Shown: positions 18,288-26,898 of the stretch, piece by piece
How positions within the stretch are numbered: position 1 is the stretch's first letter
Layout of the letters: every line of letters starts with the position of its first letter
NCBI GenBank assembly: GCA_004017535.1
Contig: SAJS01000019.1
Location: forward strand, 1-64,000
Source of the DNA: Mesorhizobium sp.
GTDB taxonomy: Bacteria; Pseudomonadota; Alphaproteobacteria; Rhizobiales; Rhizobiaceae
Direction of reading: 5' to 3'
Length of the DNA: 64,000 nucleotides
Notes under the pieces: model-generated
Told to the model about the DNA's origin: nothing
Seen by the model: the letters and a program-made list of their open reading frames with translations, nothing else
The model's database searches: none
Position numbers and translations under genes: made by a program

Positions 18288-18948
18288 CTTGTGGCTCTTG
18301 CAATTGTTAGCTCGCCTTATCGGCTGTAATCAGGGCGAGGCGCGAGCAAATCTGCACCGAAGGACGATCGTGGAGTCTAGGACTTGCGCTGCGTATTGAG
18401 GATAGGCTCGCCGCGACGTTGGTCTGAGCAAACTGCTTGATAGGCACGCCTGCAGACCGCGTGTGTGCGATTGCAAGATCCCCTATCAGCCTGGTGTGAA
18501 GCGTTCAGGGGAAAAGCCGCACCCAACGCCGCTTCCGCTCGCCGTAACGCTACGGCGGTGCGGCCCACCCGATCCGCTCGACGAGCATAGGAACACATAG
18601 GTCCCCGAACGGACGATTACCTTGGCAATAGAAGACCCTCGTCGGTCATCGCCGCTGTGGGTGGCAGCCCGTCGGTCTGGAGCTGCCACGATTCTCATCC
18701 TCGCGTCACATATGAGCTGAAGCTTTCCGGATCGGGTATCCAATCGGCATCCAGTTGCTCGGCGATATGGTTGAATTCTACCTCAGGACAAGAGTGAGTA
18801 GAGCAGCCCCGCTACGAAAATCCTATCCTGGTTCGTTTGACGCATCGACTATTCAGATTGATTGGCGTGATACCCGGCGCGGCCGCAACACGCTAGGCCG
18901 TCAACCGCTGAGCAGAAAACCAGCCTTCGCCTTCCGCGGCGGCGGACC
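18288..18948. other. Gap without a recognised gene
   Basis: About 660 bases between the S9 peptidase stop and the tts box. Open frames are short, on both strands and without recognisable products. No nod box, sigma-54 site or insertion-sequence end was found by eye. Confidence 0.5.
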
Positions 18949-18978
18949 TCGTCAGCCTTTCGAAAGCTTGCCTGAGTA
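18949..18978 (+). promoter_or_regulatory. tts box (TtsI-activated type III secretion promoter)
   Basis: TCGTCAGCCTTTCGAAAGCT closely fits the rhizobial tts box core GTCAGCTT-N-TCGAAAGCT with one substitution. TtsI, itself induced by NodD and flavonoids, binds this site. It lies directly before the Ulp1-type effector gene, which makes that gene a likely type III effector. Confidence 0.8.
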
Positions 18979-18988
18979 GGTTGCTCAT

Positions 18989-21900
18989 GTGATCTGTGGA
19001 AGTGAGGCTAGCGTGCACCCGTACAAACTGGACATTCATCGTAGCAGCTTGGCTGCAGGTGCAGCACGCCGTACCGCACGAGCAAGCGGACAAGCCGGCC
19101 AAGCCGGTTTTGAGCAGCACTTGGGCGAATTGCAGGCGGCGGATGAGTTGATGAGTGCACCAGGCGAGGATGTCCTCGTCAATGGCTCGCATGGCAAAGG
19201 TGAGTTGAGACCAACGAAGAGGCAGAGGATCCAAAGCAATCTGCAGCATGCTGTCACTGAGCGGCAACCAGGTCAGGTTGGTGACTCAGGCGCTCGCGCG
19301 ATGATGCAACTCCCTGCCCATCAGGTGGGTACATCGGAACGGGAGGCGCAGCTCGCGATGCAGGGGGATGAGCACGAATACACCCCAGCGCCGCATCTCG
19401 ATGGGTCGATGCCCTCGACAGTGCAGCCGGATCGTCCAATTGTGGCCCCCGACGGTGCCGACAAGCGTCCTGTTTATTCCAACGATGCCACCGCCATCGA
19501 AGGGCTGAAGTCTGCACTCCTTGCGGGTAAAGCCAGGCCGGACACGGTCACTCGCAGCGCAAATTCTCTTTTCGGCTTTAGTCGTTGGCTCTTTCAAAAC
19601 AAAAAGCCAGGGTTTGCTGCTCGGCTTTACCATCCGTCGCTGAGCCAGGATCTCGAGGAGTACGAGAGTAGGGGTGGTTCCTCCACAGTGGCTGGCGCAC
19701 TGCGTCAACTGATGAAGCCGATAGGCGGAGCCGCCCCGATTGTGGGTCGCGCTGTCCTGAACCCCCATCCTGACGACGCCGCGCTCACTAGACATTTCAG
19801 ATCCGCGAGCGGCTACGCAACTGCTCTTAACCATTTCAGTCATTACCTACGTCAAAATGACAAGCTCGGGATTGCGGGCCGGATTTACGATGAATCGCTG
19901 GATAAAGATGTTGAGAGCTACAAGGCCGCCTCCTCTACTCGTGGAGCTCCGATCGAATCTGCACTGGTTTATATCCGCAAGCACCCGCCGCGCGTTATAC
20001 TCGGGAGTCATCTGGAAAACGCGGTCAGCATGGAGGCTCGTCCCCGTGGCGACGCTGCTCAGCATACCGCACCACAGCAGGGATTCGATTGGCCAGAGGA
20101 GCTCCTGCCGGTAGGTTATAAGGAGGGCACCGATCTACCATTGTCTCTCGCCCCAACCGCGCACCAACACCAAGCACCCGACTTTGGAGAGGCCGTCCCT
20201 CACTTGAACTGGCGCCACGGCGACCAGGGCGCCCCGGAGGGGCTGGTAGCTGCACGGGACAGGAGCAGCCCGCTGCCAAGCGAGGCGGTGCCACATAAAT
20301 CTGGACGGGGACTCGCTACGCAGCCCAGATTGTGGGCGGAGAAATCCGCCTCGCCAGAGCTCTTTCGACGGCGGGCGGAGCAGGCTCTGCCGGCGTCCGC
20401 CAGAGGTGTGGAGACATCCTCCGCGGTTGATGAAGCCGCCGCTCGCCAAGCTTTGGCTTGGTTGCAGCAGGAGATGGAGGGGATCGAACCGATGCAGGAT
20501 CCTCATAAGGTGGCTACACCGGAATCTGAGGCGCAGCTCGTCAGGCAGAGGGATGAACACGAATCCACCCCAGCACCGCATCCCGGAGGTGGTGGTTCGA
20601 TGTCCTCGACAGTGCAGCCGGATCGTCCAATTGTAGTCCCCAACGGTTCCGACAAGCGTCCTGTCTATTCCAACGATGCGACCGCTATCGAAGGGCTGAG
20701 GGCAGCATTCCACGCGGGTAAGGCCAGCGCGAACACGGTCACTTTCAATGTAAATTCTCTTTTCGGCTTTAGTCGGTGGCTCCTTCAAAACAACAAGCCA
20801 GGGTTTGCTGCTCGGCTTTACCATTCGTCGCTGGATCAGGATCTCAAGGAGTACGAGAGTACGGGTGGTTCCTCCACCGTGGCTGGCGCACTGCGTTACC
20901 TCAAGAAGTCGACAAGCGGAGCCCCGATTATGGGTCGCCCTCTCGTGATCCCCTATCCTGACGATGCCGAGCTCATTAGAGATTACAGAGCCGCTTCGAC
21001 CAAGGAGTACCTGGCAGCGCCTGCGACCGGACGGAATCCAGATACCGTGGGCGGCTATACAAATTTTCTTAGACATTTTAGCCAGTATCTGCGTCAAAAT
21101 AACAAGCCTGGGATTGCCGCTCGGATTCACGACAAATCGCTGGATAAAGATGTTGAGAGCTTCAAGGCTGTCTCCTATGGTAATAGACTAAGTATCGGTT
21201 CTGCATTGGCTCACCTCCGGGATATCCTGCCGCGCATTGTGCTCGGGCGCGAAACTGTCCTTGCTGCTCATCCGGCAGACGCAGTCACCAGGCGCGTTGG
21301 GGCCGCTGCTGAAGCTGGGCCAGCGGCACCGGCAAGAGCTCCCCAACCCGCCTCGCCAGCAACCGCTAAGCTGCCAGGCACCTACCGCGGCCTTCCACTG
21401 GTTGATGTGACCACACTGACGACCAGTTCCTCTGGGGCTCAGATCGGGGCGCTCGATCCGACAGCCCCGTCCAACGTTGCAACGGGGCGGGTGCTCGGCG
21501 CCGCCGAATGGCTGAGCGACGCCCATGTCCAGAGAGATTACAATTTGCTGGAGCGGCAACTGCAGGGGATCAATCCGGCGCTCGCTGCCCGGACTCGGCT
21601 GGTGGATCCTTCCGTATCCCATCTACTGCGACACACGTCGCCGCAAGACGCTCGAGGCATATTGCAGTCCATCTATAATCAAAACAACGCCACAGCCGAC
21701 TTCCTGTTCTTGCCAGTGAATAATGGCACGGCTACTAGCCCCGGCACCCATTGGTCGCTGCTGCTCGTTGATCGCCGCGACCCCGAAAGGCGGTTCGCCT
21801 ATCACTACGACTCCCTCCAGCGAGAGGGATATAACGACGTGCCTGCAAAACAGCTCGCAGGACTGCTGAATGCTACCTTGGCGCCAGCCCCCATGGCCAG

Positions 21901-22579
21901 ACAGACGAACCATTATGATTGCGGCGTATTTGTCCTGGAGGGCACGTGGGCGCTGGTTGAACGATTGGTGAAAGGGCAGCGGCCAGACCACGAGCCGCTG
22001 CCCCTCGACAACCTCGTTGCCGATCGGCAGGCGCTGCAAGACCGGCTAAGGAGGCGCTTGCCGCACGAGGAAGAGCCGCGGCAGCTGCTGGAGGATGAAC
22101 CCGCCTCCCCACCGATGATGGCATTCGAGCCAGGGGAACTGCGGCAACTGTTGGAAGACGAGCCTGACTCCCCACCAATGATGGCGTTCGAGTCAGGGGA
22201 ACTGCGGCAACTGTTGGAAGACGAGCCTGCCTCCCCACCAATGATGGCGTTCGAGTCAGGGGAACTGCGGCAACTGTTGGAGGACGAGCCTGCCTCCCCA
22301 CCAATGATGGCGTTCGAGCCAGGGGAACTGCGGCAGCTGTTGGAGGATGAACCCGCTTCCCCACCGATGATGGCGTTCGAGCCAGGGGAACTGCGGCAAC
22401 TGTTGGAAGACGAGCCTGCCTCCCCACCAATGATGGCGTTCGAGCCAGGGGAACTGCGGCAACTGTTGAATGATGAGCCTGCCTCCACTTGGGCACAAAT
22501 CAATTCGACCCCACATGCGCGAGCGGACGGTGTTCATCAGCCAGCCCAGGCGCCCTGGCTCCCTGAACGCAGAAGATAA
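18989..22579 (+). CDS. nopD: NopD/XopD-like Ulp1 (C48) SUMO-protease effector
   Basis: A protein of up to 1,196 residues. A basic KRQR cluster near residue 77 could be a nuclear localisation signal. Two long imperfect repeats (about 112-340 and 510-753) share RPVYSNDATAIEGL, LFGFSRWL and LDKDVES. The C48 domain spans about 830-1000 with His921 (THWSLLL), Asp941 (YHYDSL), Gln972 and Cys978 (NHYDCGVF), all intact. Six copies of a 21-residue acidic unit (RQLLEDEPASPPMMAFEPGEL) follow. Such proteins remove SUMO from plant targets. The tts box says type III secretion; a related Mesorhizobium protein is a type IV effector. The start is uncertain: GTG 18989, or GTG 19013 with a better ribosome site (AGTGAGG). 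Confidence 0.85.
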   Translation: MICGSEASVHPYKLDIHRSSLAAGAARRTARASGQAGQAGFEQHLGELQAADELMSAPGEDVLVNGSHGKGELRPTKRQRIQSNLQHAVTERQPGQVGDSGARAMMQLPAHQVGTSEREAQLAMQGDEHEYTPAPHLDGSMPSTVQPDRPIVAPDGADKRPVYSNDATAIEGLKSALLAGKARPDTVTRSANSLFGFSRWLFQNKKPGFAARLYHPSLSQDLEEYESRGGSSTVAGALRQLMKPIGGAAPIVGRAVLNPHPDDAALTRHFRSASGYATALNHFSHYLRQNDKLGIAGRIYDESLDKDVESYKAASSTRGAPIESALVYIRKHPPRVILGSHLENAVSMEARPRGDAAQHTAPQQGFDWPEELLPVGYKEGTDLPLSLAPTAHQHQAPDFGEAVPHLNWRHGDQGAPEGLVAARDRSSPLPSEAVPHKSGRGLATQPRLWAEKSASPELFRRRAEQALPASARGVETSSAVDEAAARQALAWLQQEMEGIEPMQDPHKVATPESEAQLVRQRDEHESTPAPHPGGGGSMSSTVQPDRPIVVPNGSDKRPVYSNDATAIEGLRAAFHAGKASANTVTFNVNSLFGFSRWLLQNNKPGFAARLYHSSLDQDLKEYESTGGSSTVAGALRYLKKSTSGAPIMGRPLVIPYPDDAELIRDYRAASTKEYLAAPATGRNPDTVGGYTNFLRHFSQYLRQNNKPGIAARIHDKSLDKDVESFKAVSYGNRLSIGSALAHLRDILPRIVLGRETVLAAHPADAVTRRVGAAAEAGPAAPARAPQPASPATAKLPGTYRGLPLVDVTTLTTSSSGAQIGALDPTAPSNVATGRVLGAAEWLSDAHVQRDYNLLERQLQGINPALAARTRLVDPSVSHLLRHTSPQDARGILQSIYNQNNATADFLFLPVNNGTATSPGTHWSLLLVDRRDPERRFAYHYDSLQREGYNDVPAKQLAGLLNATLAPAPMARQTNHYDCGVFVLEGTWALVERLVKGQRPDHEPLPLDNLVADRQALQDRLRRRLPHEEEPRQLLEDEPASPPMMAFEPGELRQLLEDEPDSPPMMAFESGELRQLLEDEPASPPMMAFESGELRQLLEDEPASPPMMAFEPGELRQLLEDEPASPPMMAFEPGELRQLLEDEPASPPMMAFEPGELRQLLNDEPASTWAQINSTPHARADGVHQPAQAPWLPERRR
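22079..22456 (+). repeat. Six 63-bp tandem repeats inside the Ulp1 effector gene
   Basis: Six in-frame copies of a 63-base unit beginning CGGCAGCTGCTGGA, with a partial seventh to about 22485. Copies differ by few bases, for example Ala/Asp and Pro/Ser changes. Copy number is likely to vary between strains. The repeats also hold frames open on the other strand, which are artefacts. Confidence 0.95.
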
Positions 22580-22785
22580 CTTTGCGGAGGAGCGGTCACG
22601 CAACTGTCGGCGGCGCCGGGCCTCAGGGTGAATGGAGAGGATGGTGTCGCGTGAAGGCGCAACACGCGTGCTGACCGACCTGCATAGTAGGAAGTCGTTC
22701 ATTGCTCCCAAATCGTATGTGAGGAACATTCCTGTCCCGGCTGCACCGCGCGATGCTAGGTCGCGTTGTTCAGCGGGCCAAGCCG

Positions 22786-24810
22786 ATGACACCTACGAAG
22801 CTACTGATCGGGCAGATCGCCGTTGTGTGCGCAATTGTCATTATCGGCGTATGGACGGCAACCCAATGGTGCGCTCAAATGCTGACCTACCAGACGCCTC
22901 TCGGCGCACCATGGTTTCTCTTCGCCGGCTGGCCAATCTACAAGCCGTGGAAGCTGTTTGAATGGTGGTTCCACTTCGATGCTTATGCGCCGGAGGTCTT
23001 CGACAAAGCCGGTACGCTTGCAGGCGCCAGCGGATTCCTGGGCTGTGCCGCCGCAATCGCAGGCTCGCTTTTGCGCGCGCGACAGCGCGGGTCGGTTACG
23101 ACCTATGGGTCTTCACGGTGGGCCACGACTCATGAGGTCGAGACGGCAGGGTTGTTACGGCCGGCGGGCGTTTTCCTCGGTAGGCTGAACGATCGCTATC
23201 TGCGCCATGACGGCCCGGAGCACGTCATGGCATTTGCGCCGACGCGTTCGGGCAAGGGCGTGGGGCTGGTTGTTCCAACGCTACTTTCCTGGACCGGGTC
23301 TGCCATCATTCATGATATAAAAGGCGAAAATTGGCAGTTGACCTCCGGCTGGCGGTCGAAATTCTCGTACTGCCTTCTGTTCAATCCGACCGACCCGAGA
23401 TCGGCACGCTACAACCCGCTGCTGGAGGTGCGCAAAGGCCCAGATGAGATCCGGGACGTTCAAAACATCGCCGACATCCTCGTCGATCCCGAGGGCGCGC
23501 TGGAGCGACGGAATCACTGGGAGAAGACCAGCCATTCACTCCTAGTTGGCGCCATTTTGCACGTGCTCTACGCTGAAGAGGACAAGACGCTAGCCCGCGT
23601 CGCCACCTTCCTGTCGGACCCGCAACGCTCGTTTGCCGCAACGCTACGGCGGATGATGACGACAAACCATCTCGGGACGGGGCATAACCCTCAGGTCCAT
23701 CCCGTAGTGGCCTCGGCGGCTCGCGAACTCCTGAACAAGTCGGAAAACGAGCGCTCAGGCGTCCTCTCGACCGCCATGTCCTTTCTTGGGCTTTATCGTG
23801 ATCCAACGGTCGCGGCGGCCACTTCGTCCTGCGACTGGCGCATCGCTGACCTAGTGGATGGAGAGCGACCGCTGTCGCTCTATCTGGTCGTGCCGCCTTC
23901 GGATATCTCGCGCACCAAGCCTTTGGTGCGACTGATCTTGAACCAGATCGGCAGGCGGTTGACGGAGCGTCTGGAGGGGGACCCGAAGAAGAGCCGTAAG
24001 CATCAGCTGCTCATGATGCTGGACGAGTTTCCGGCGCTCGGTCGCCTCGACTTCTTCGAAACGGCGCTCGCCTTCATGGCAGGTTATGGCATTCGCTCCT
24101 ATCTGATCGCACAATCTTTGAACCAGGTTTCAAAGGCCTATGGCGAGAACAATGCTATTCTCGACAATTGCCACGTGCGAATTGCCTTTTCCTCCAATGA
24201 CGAACGCACGGCCAAGCGCATCTCGGATGCCCTCGGCACCGCAACCGAACTTAGGTCGATGCGCAACTATGCGGGCCATCGGCTTGCGCCCTGGCTTTCA
24301 CATGTCATGGTGAGCCGCCAGGAAACCGCGCGCCCGCTCCTGACGCCAGGCGAGGTGATGCAATTGCCGCCGTCAGACGAATTGGTCCTGGTTTCTGGGT
24401 TGCCGCCGATCCGCGCCAAGAAGCTGCGCTATTATCAGGATCAGAATTTCACAGATCGGGTGCTGCCTGCGCCGGTGCTGCACGACGGACCCTATGCGGA
24501 CTGCCCTGCATCACGCCCGGACGGCTGGACTGGACAAGTGTGCAGCGTCGATAGCCGACTTGCTGCGGACGAGGAAAGCGCCGACGCGCCAGTTGAAGAC
24601 GAGGGAGGCGTTCAGCAGCAACGCCATCCAAGCCTGCCCGAAGAAGACGTTGTTGTCTCTCAAGAGCCCGATCAGGCCGATCTGTACAAGCCCGCAGACG
24701 ATGACAGCGAAGCGCTCGCGGACAAGCGTGTCATGGATCGGATTTCCACTGCGGCCCGCGCCTACGGTATCAACGAGGGCAGGGGCGACGATGTCATTCC
24801 CGGCTTCTGA
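22786..24810 (+). CDS. traG: Type IV coupling protein TraG/VirD4
   Basis: A 674-residue hexameric ATPase that brings the relaxase-DNA complex to the secretion channel. Two N-terminal membrane segments lie at about 5-27 and 78-95. Walker A is APTRSGKGVG near 151-160, and Walker B is MMLDEFPALGRLDF. The tail (from about 590) is acidic and variable. An upstream in-frame ATG at 22753 exists, but MTPTKLLIGQ at 22786 leads straight into the first membrane helix and is preferred. It heads the transfer cluster, about 110 bases before the CopG-like gene and trbB. Confidence 0.93.
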   Translation: MTPTKLLIGQIAVVCAIVIIGVWTATQWCAQMLTYQTPLGAPWFLFAGWPIYKPWKLFEWWFHFDAYAPEVFDKAGTLAGASGFLGCAAAIAGSLLRARQRGSVTTYGSSRWATTHEVETAGLLRPAGVFLGRLNDRYLRHDGPEHVMAFAPTRSGKGVGLVVPTLLSWTGSAIIHDIKGENWQLTSGWRSKFSYCLLFNPTDPRSARYNPLLEVRKGPDEIRDVQNIADILVDPEGALERRNHWEKTSHSLLVGAILHVLYAEEDKTLARVATFLSDPQRSFAATLRRMMTTNHLGTGHNPQVHPVVASAARELLNKSENERSGVLSTAMSFLGLYRDPTVAAATSSCDWRIADLVDGERPLSLYLVVPPSDISRTKPLVRLILNQIGRRLTERLEGDPKKSRKHQLLMMLDEFPALGRLDFFETALAFMAGYGIRSYLIAQSLNQVSKAYGENNAILDNCHVRIAFSSNDERTAKRISDALGTATELRSMRNYAGHRLAPWLSHVMVSRQETARPLLTPGEVMQLPPSDELVLVSGLPPIRAKKLRYYQDQNFTDRVLPAPVLHDGPYADCPASRPDGWTGQVCSVDSRLAADEESADAPVEDEGGVQQQRHPSLPEEDVVVSQEPDQADLYKPADDDSEALADKRVMDRISTAARAYGINEGRGDDVIPGF

Positions 24811-24926
24811 AGTCCGCTGAGTTGCAGAGCGCACCTCAGCGTAGATAACGGCCATAAGCAATTTTGAGCGTCTGGCCGATGCTTCTCCCGTCGCCGGCGC
24901 AACGCCGGGCCGTCGGAACGAGCCGC

Positions 24927-25340
24927 ATGAAGCCGCACCGCATTCGCCATCAGTTTCTGCTTGAGCCGGAGCTCAGCGAGAAACTGGACAACCTCAGTCG
25001 CGATCCGTCAACGACCAAATCAGCGATCGTGGCGAAGGCGATCGAGGCGTTCATCGAGCGGCGTGGCGAGAGCGAGTTCGATCGGCGCTACGGCGTAAGG
25101 CTTGACCGGCTCTCCCGCGATCTTGCCCACGTCAGGCGCGATTCCGAGGTGATCCTGGAGAGCCTGGCGCTCTTCATCCGCTTTTCGATCACCCTTCACG
25201 CCCACACGCCGGTCCCGGATCGGGCAACGCAGGCTATTGCCCAAGAGCGTTTCGAGAAATTCGTTGAGAAGGTCGGCCGCCAGATCGCTTCCGGCAAAAA
25301 GTCGCTTAGCAAAGACAATGGTGGGGGAGGGGAAGGATGA
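24927..25340 (+). CDS. CopG/ribbon-helix-helix-type protein at the head of the trb operon
   Basis: A 137-residue protein whose N terminus (HRIRHQFLLEPELSEKLDNL, then TTKSAIVAKAIEAFIERR) has the strand-helix-helix pattern of ribbon-helix-helix regulators. A helical C-terminal half follows. Its homologues regularly precede trbB in rhizobial ICEs and IncP-like plasmids. It may regulate the trb operon or help at oriT, but its role is not shown. I chose the ATG at 24927; the frame is open from 24864. The stop overlaps the trbB start (ATGA). Confidence 0.75.
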   Translation: MKPHRIRHQFLLEPELSEKLDNLSRDPSTTKSAIVAKAIEAFIERRGESEFDRRYGVRLDRLSRDLAHVRRDSEVILESLALFIRFSITLHAHTPVPDRATQAIAQERFEKFVEKVGRQIASGKKSLSKDNGGGGEG

Positions 25341-26305
25341 GCTCTCATCCCGAGGCCGACCACCGGCGGCGTGTCATGCTGCGCACCGCCATGGGTCCGG
25401 CAATCACCGAAGCCCTGGCCGATCCGTCCGTCATCGAGGTGATGGTCAATCCCGACGGCGCGCTGCGACTCGACCGGTTAGGCGAAGGTCGGGTCGATAC
25501 CGACGTTCACATGCACCCGTCCGAGGCAGAACGTATCATCCGCCTGGTTGCTTCGCACGTGCGCGCCGAGGCGCACGCCGACAACCCGATCGTCAGTGCC
25601 GAATTGCCGTCTGGCGAACGCTTCGAAGGCCTGCTGCCACCTGTGGTGTTGGCGCCATGTTTTGCCATCCGCAAGCCCGCCGCGAAAGTCTACACCCTGG
25701 CCGACTATGTTGCCGAACGCATCATGCTGCCGCTGCAGGCCGATGCGCTGAAAAAGGCCGTCCGCGAGCGGCGCAACATGCTGATCGCCGGCGGCACTTC
25801 CTCGGGGAAGACAACACTCGCCAACGCTCTGCTGGCTGAAGTCGCCGAATGCGACGATCGGGTGATCCTGATCGAGGACACACGCGAACTGCAGTGCGCG
25901 GCCAGGGACTGCGTTGCCCTGAGAACAAGGCGGGGCTCGGTCACCCTTGCCGATCTCGTGCGCTCGACGCTGAGGCTCAGGCCGGACCGCATCATCGTGG
26001 GCGAGGTGAGGGGCGCGGAAGCGCTCGACATGCTGAAGGCATGGAACACCGGGCACCCAGGCGGCATCGCTACCGTACACGCCAATTCCGCGCGCTCGGC
26101 TCTCTATCGCATTGAGCAACTCGCCCAGGAAGCGGTGGTCACCGTTCCCCGCCGGCTCATCGCTGAGGCGATAGATCTGATCGTCTTCATAGCGGGACGC
26201 GGCTCGTCGCGCCACATCGACGCAATCGCCGAGGTCACCGGTCTCGACGGCAGCGGCGATTACGCCGTTGCCCCGCTCACGCTTTCGCAACTCCAGCAGC
26301 TTTGA
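25337..26305 (+). CDS. trbB: TrbB, VirB11-type secretion ATPase
   Basis: A 322-residue hexameric ATPase at the inner face of the type IV secretion channel, powering pilus assembly and transfer. The N-terminal domain (20-125) is followed by Walker A GGTSSGKT at 152-159, the Asp box VILIEDTREL, Walker B RIIVGEVRG and the His box GGIATVHANS. All are intact and the length is normal. It overlaps the preceding gene by 4 bases and begins the ordered trbBCDEJLFGI set. Confidence 0.96.
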   Translation: MSSHPEADHRRRVMLRTAMGPAITEALADPSVIEVMVNPDGALRLDRLGEGRVDTDVHMHPSEAERIIRLVASHVRAEAHADNPIVSAELPSGERFEGLLPPVVLAPCFAIRKPAAKVYTLADYVAERIMLPLQADALKKAVRERRNMLIAGGTSSGKTTLANALLAEVAECDDRVILIEDTRELQCAARDCVALRTRRGSVTLADLVRSTLRLRPDRIIVGEVRGAEALDMLKAWNTGHPGGIATVHANSARSALYRIEQLAQEAVVTVPRRLIAEAIDLIVFIAGRGSSRHIDAIAEVTGLDGSGDYAVAPLTLSQLQQL

Positions 26306-26317
26306 AAGGCCTTCCTC

Positions 26318-26626
26318 ATGCGCAAGAAGCTTCGCTTTCTTTCGTCCACAGCGCTCGCGTTTCTTAACACGGCCCCGGTTTATGCCGCCGGCTCCGGCAT
26401 GCCGTGGGAGCAGCCGCTGCAGCAGATCCTGGAGTCCGTGCAGGGACCGGTCGCCAAGATCGTTGCGGTGATCATCATTATCACCACCGGCCTGACGCTT
26501 GCCTTCGGCGACACCGCCGGTGGTTTTCGGCGCCTGATTCAGATCGTCTTCGGTCTGTCAATCGCCTTCGCGGCATCGAGCTTCTTCCTCTCCTTCTTCT
26601 CCTTCGGTGGTGGGGCGCTCGTCTGA
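26318..26626 (+). CDS. trbC: TrbC, pilin precursor
   Basis: A 102-residue VirB2-like pilin. A signal peptide ends near residue 27 (PVYAAGSG), and two membrane helices follow (about 45-67 and 75-98) around the turn FGDTAGGFRR. The mature protein is probably processed by the TraF-like peptidase at 3635. It overlaps trbD by one base. Confidence 0.92.
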   Translation: MRKKLRFLSSTALAFLNTAPVYAAGSGMPWEQPLQQILESVQGPVAKIVAVIIIITTGLTLAFGDTAGGFRRLIQIVFGLSIAFAASSFFLSFFSFGGGALV

Positions 26627-26898
26627 TGGCCGCCGGGGAGCAGCATATCGAGGGCTTCGCAGTACCGGTCCACCGGGCGCTGACCGAGCCGATCCTGCTC
26701 GGCGGGGCTCCGCGCGCGGTGGCGATCCTCAACGGTACAGTGGCCGCGGCCATTGGCTTCGGCTTGCAGCAATGGATTGCTGGTCTGGTGCTTTGGATCG
26801 CAGGCCACTCGTTAGCGGTGTTTGCCGCAAGACGCGATCCGGACTTCGCCAGCGTGCTTGTGCGCCACCTACGTCTGAAGGGGTGGCTTGCATGCTGA
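26626..26898 (+). CDS. trbD: TrbD, VirB3-like inner-membrane protein
   Basis: A 90-residue protein with the VirB3/TrbD signature FAVPVHRALTEPILLGGAPR and two membrane segments (about 30-50 and 50-68). It ends in a basic segment, LVRHLRLKGW. It overlaps trbC by one base and trbE by seven, so translation is coupled. It anchors the TrbE ATPase at the membrane. Confidence 0.93.
   Translation: MAAGEQHIEGFAVPVHRALTEPILLGGAPRAVAILNGTVAAAIGFGLQQWIAGLVLWIAGHSLAVFAARRDPDFASVLVRHLRLKGWLAC

Noticed and set aside
22079-22485. CRISPR-like repeat array
   Set aside because: The repeats are contiguous, in frame and without spacers.
21873-22503. Two long minus-strand frames rich in simple repeats
   Set aside because: They are antisense to the 63-bp repeats of the effector gene; the repeat length keeps frames open on both strands.
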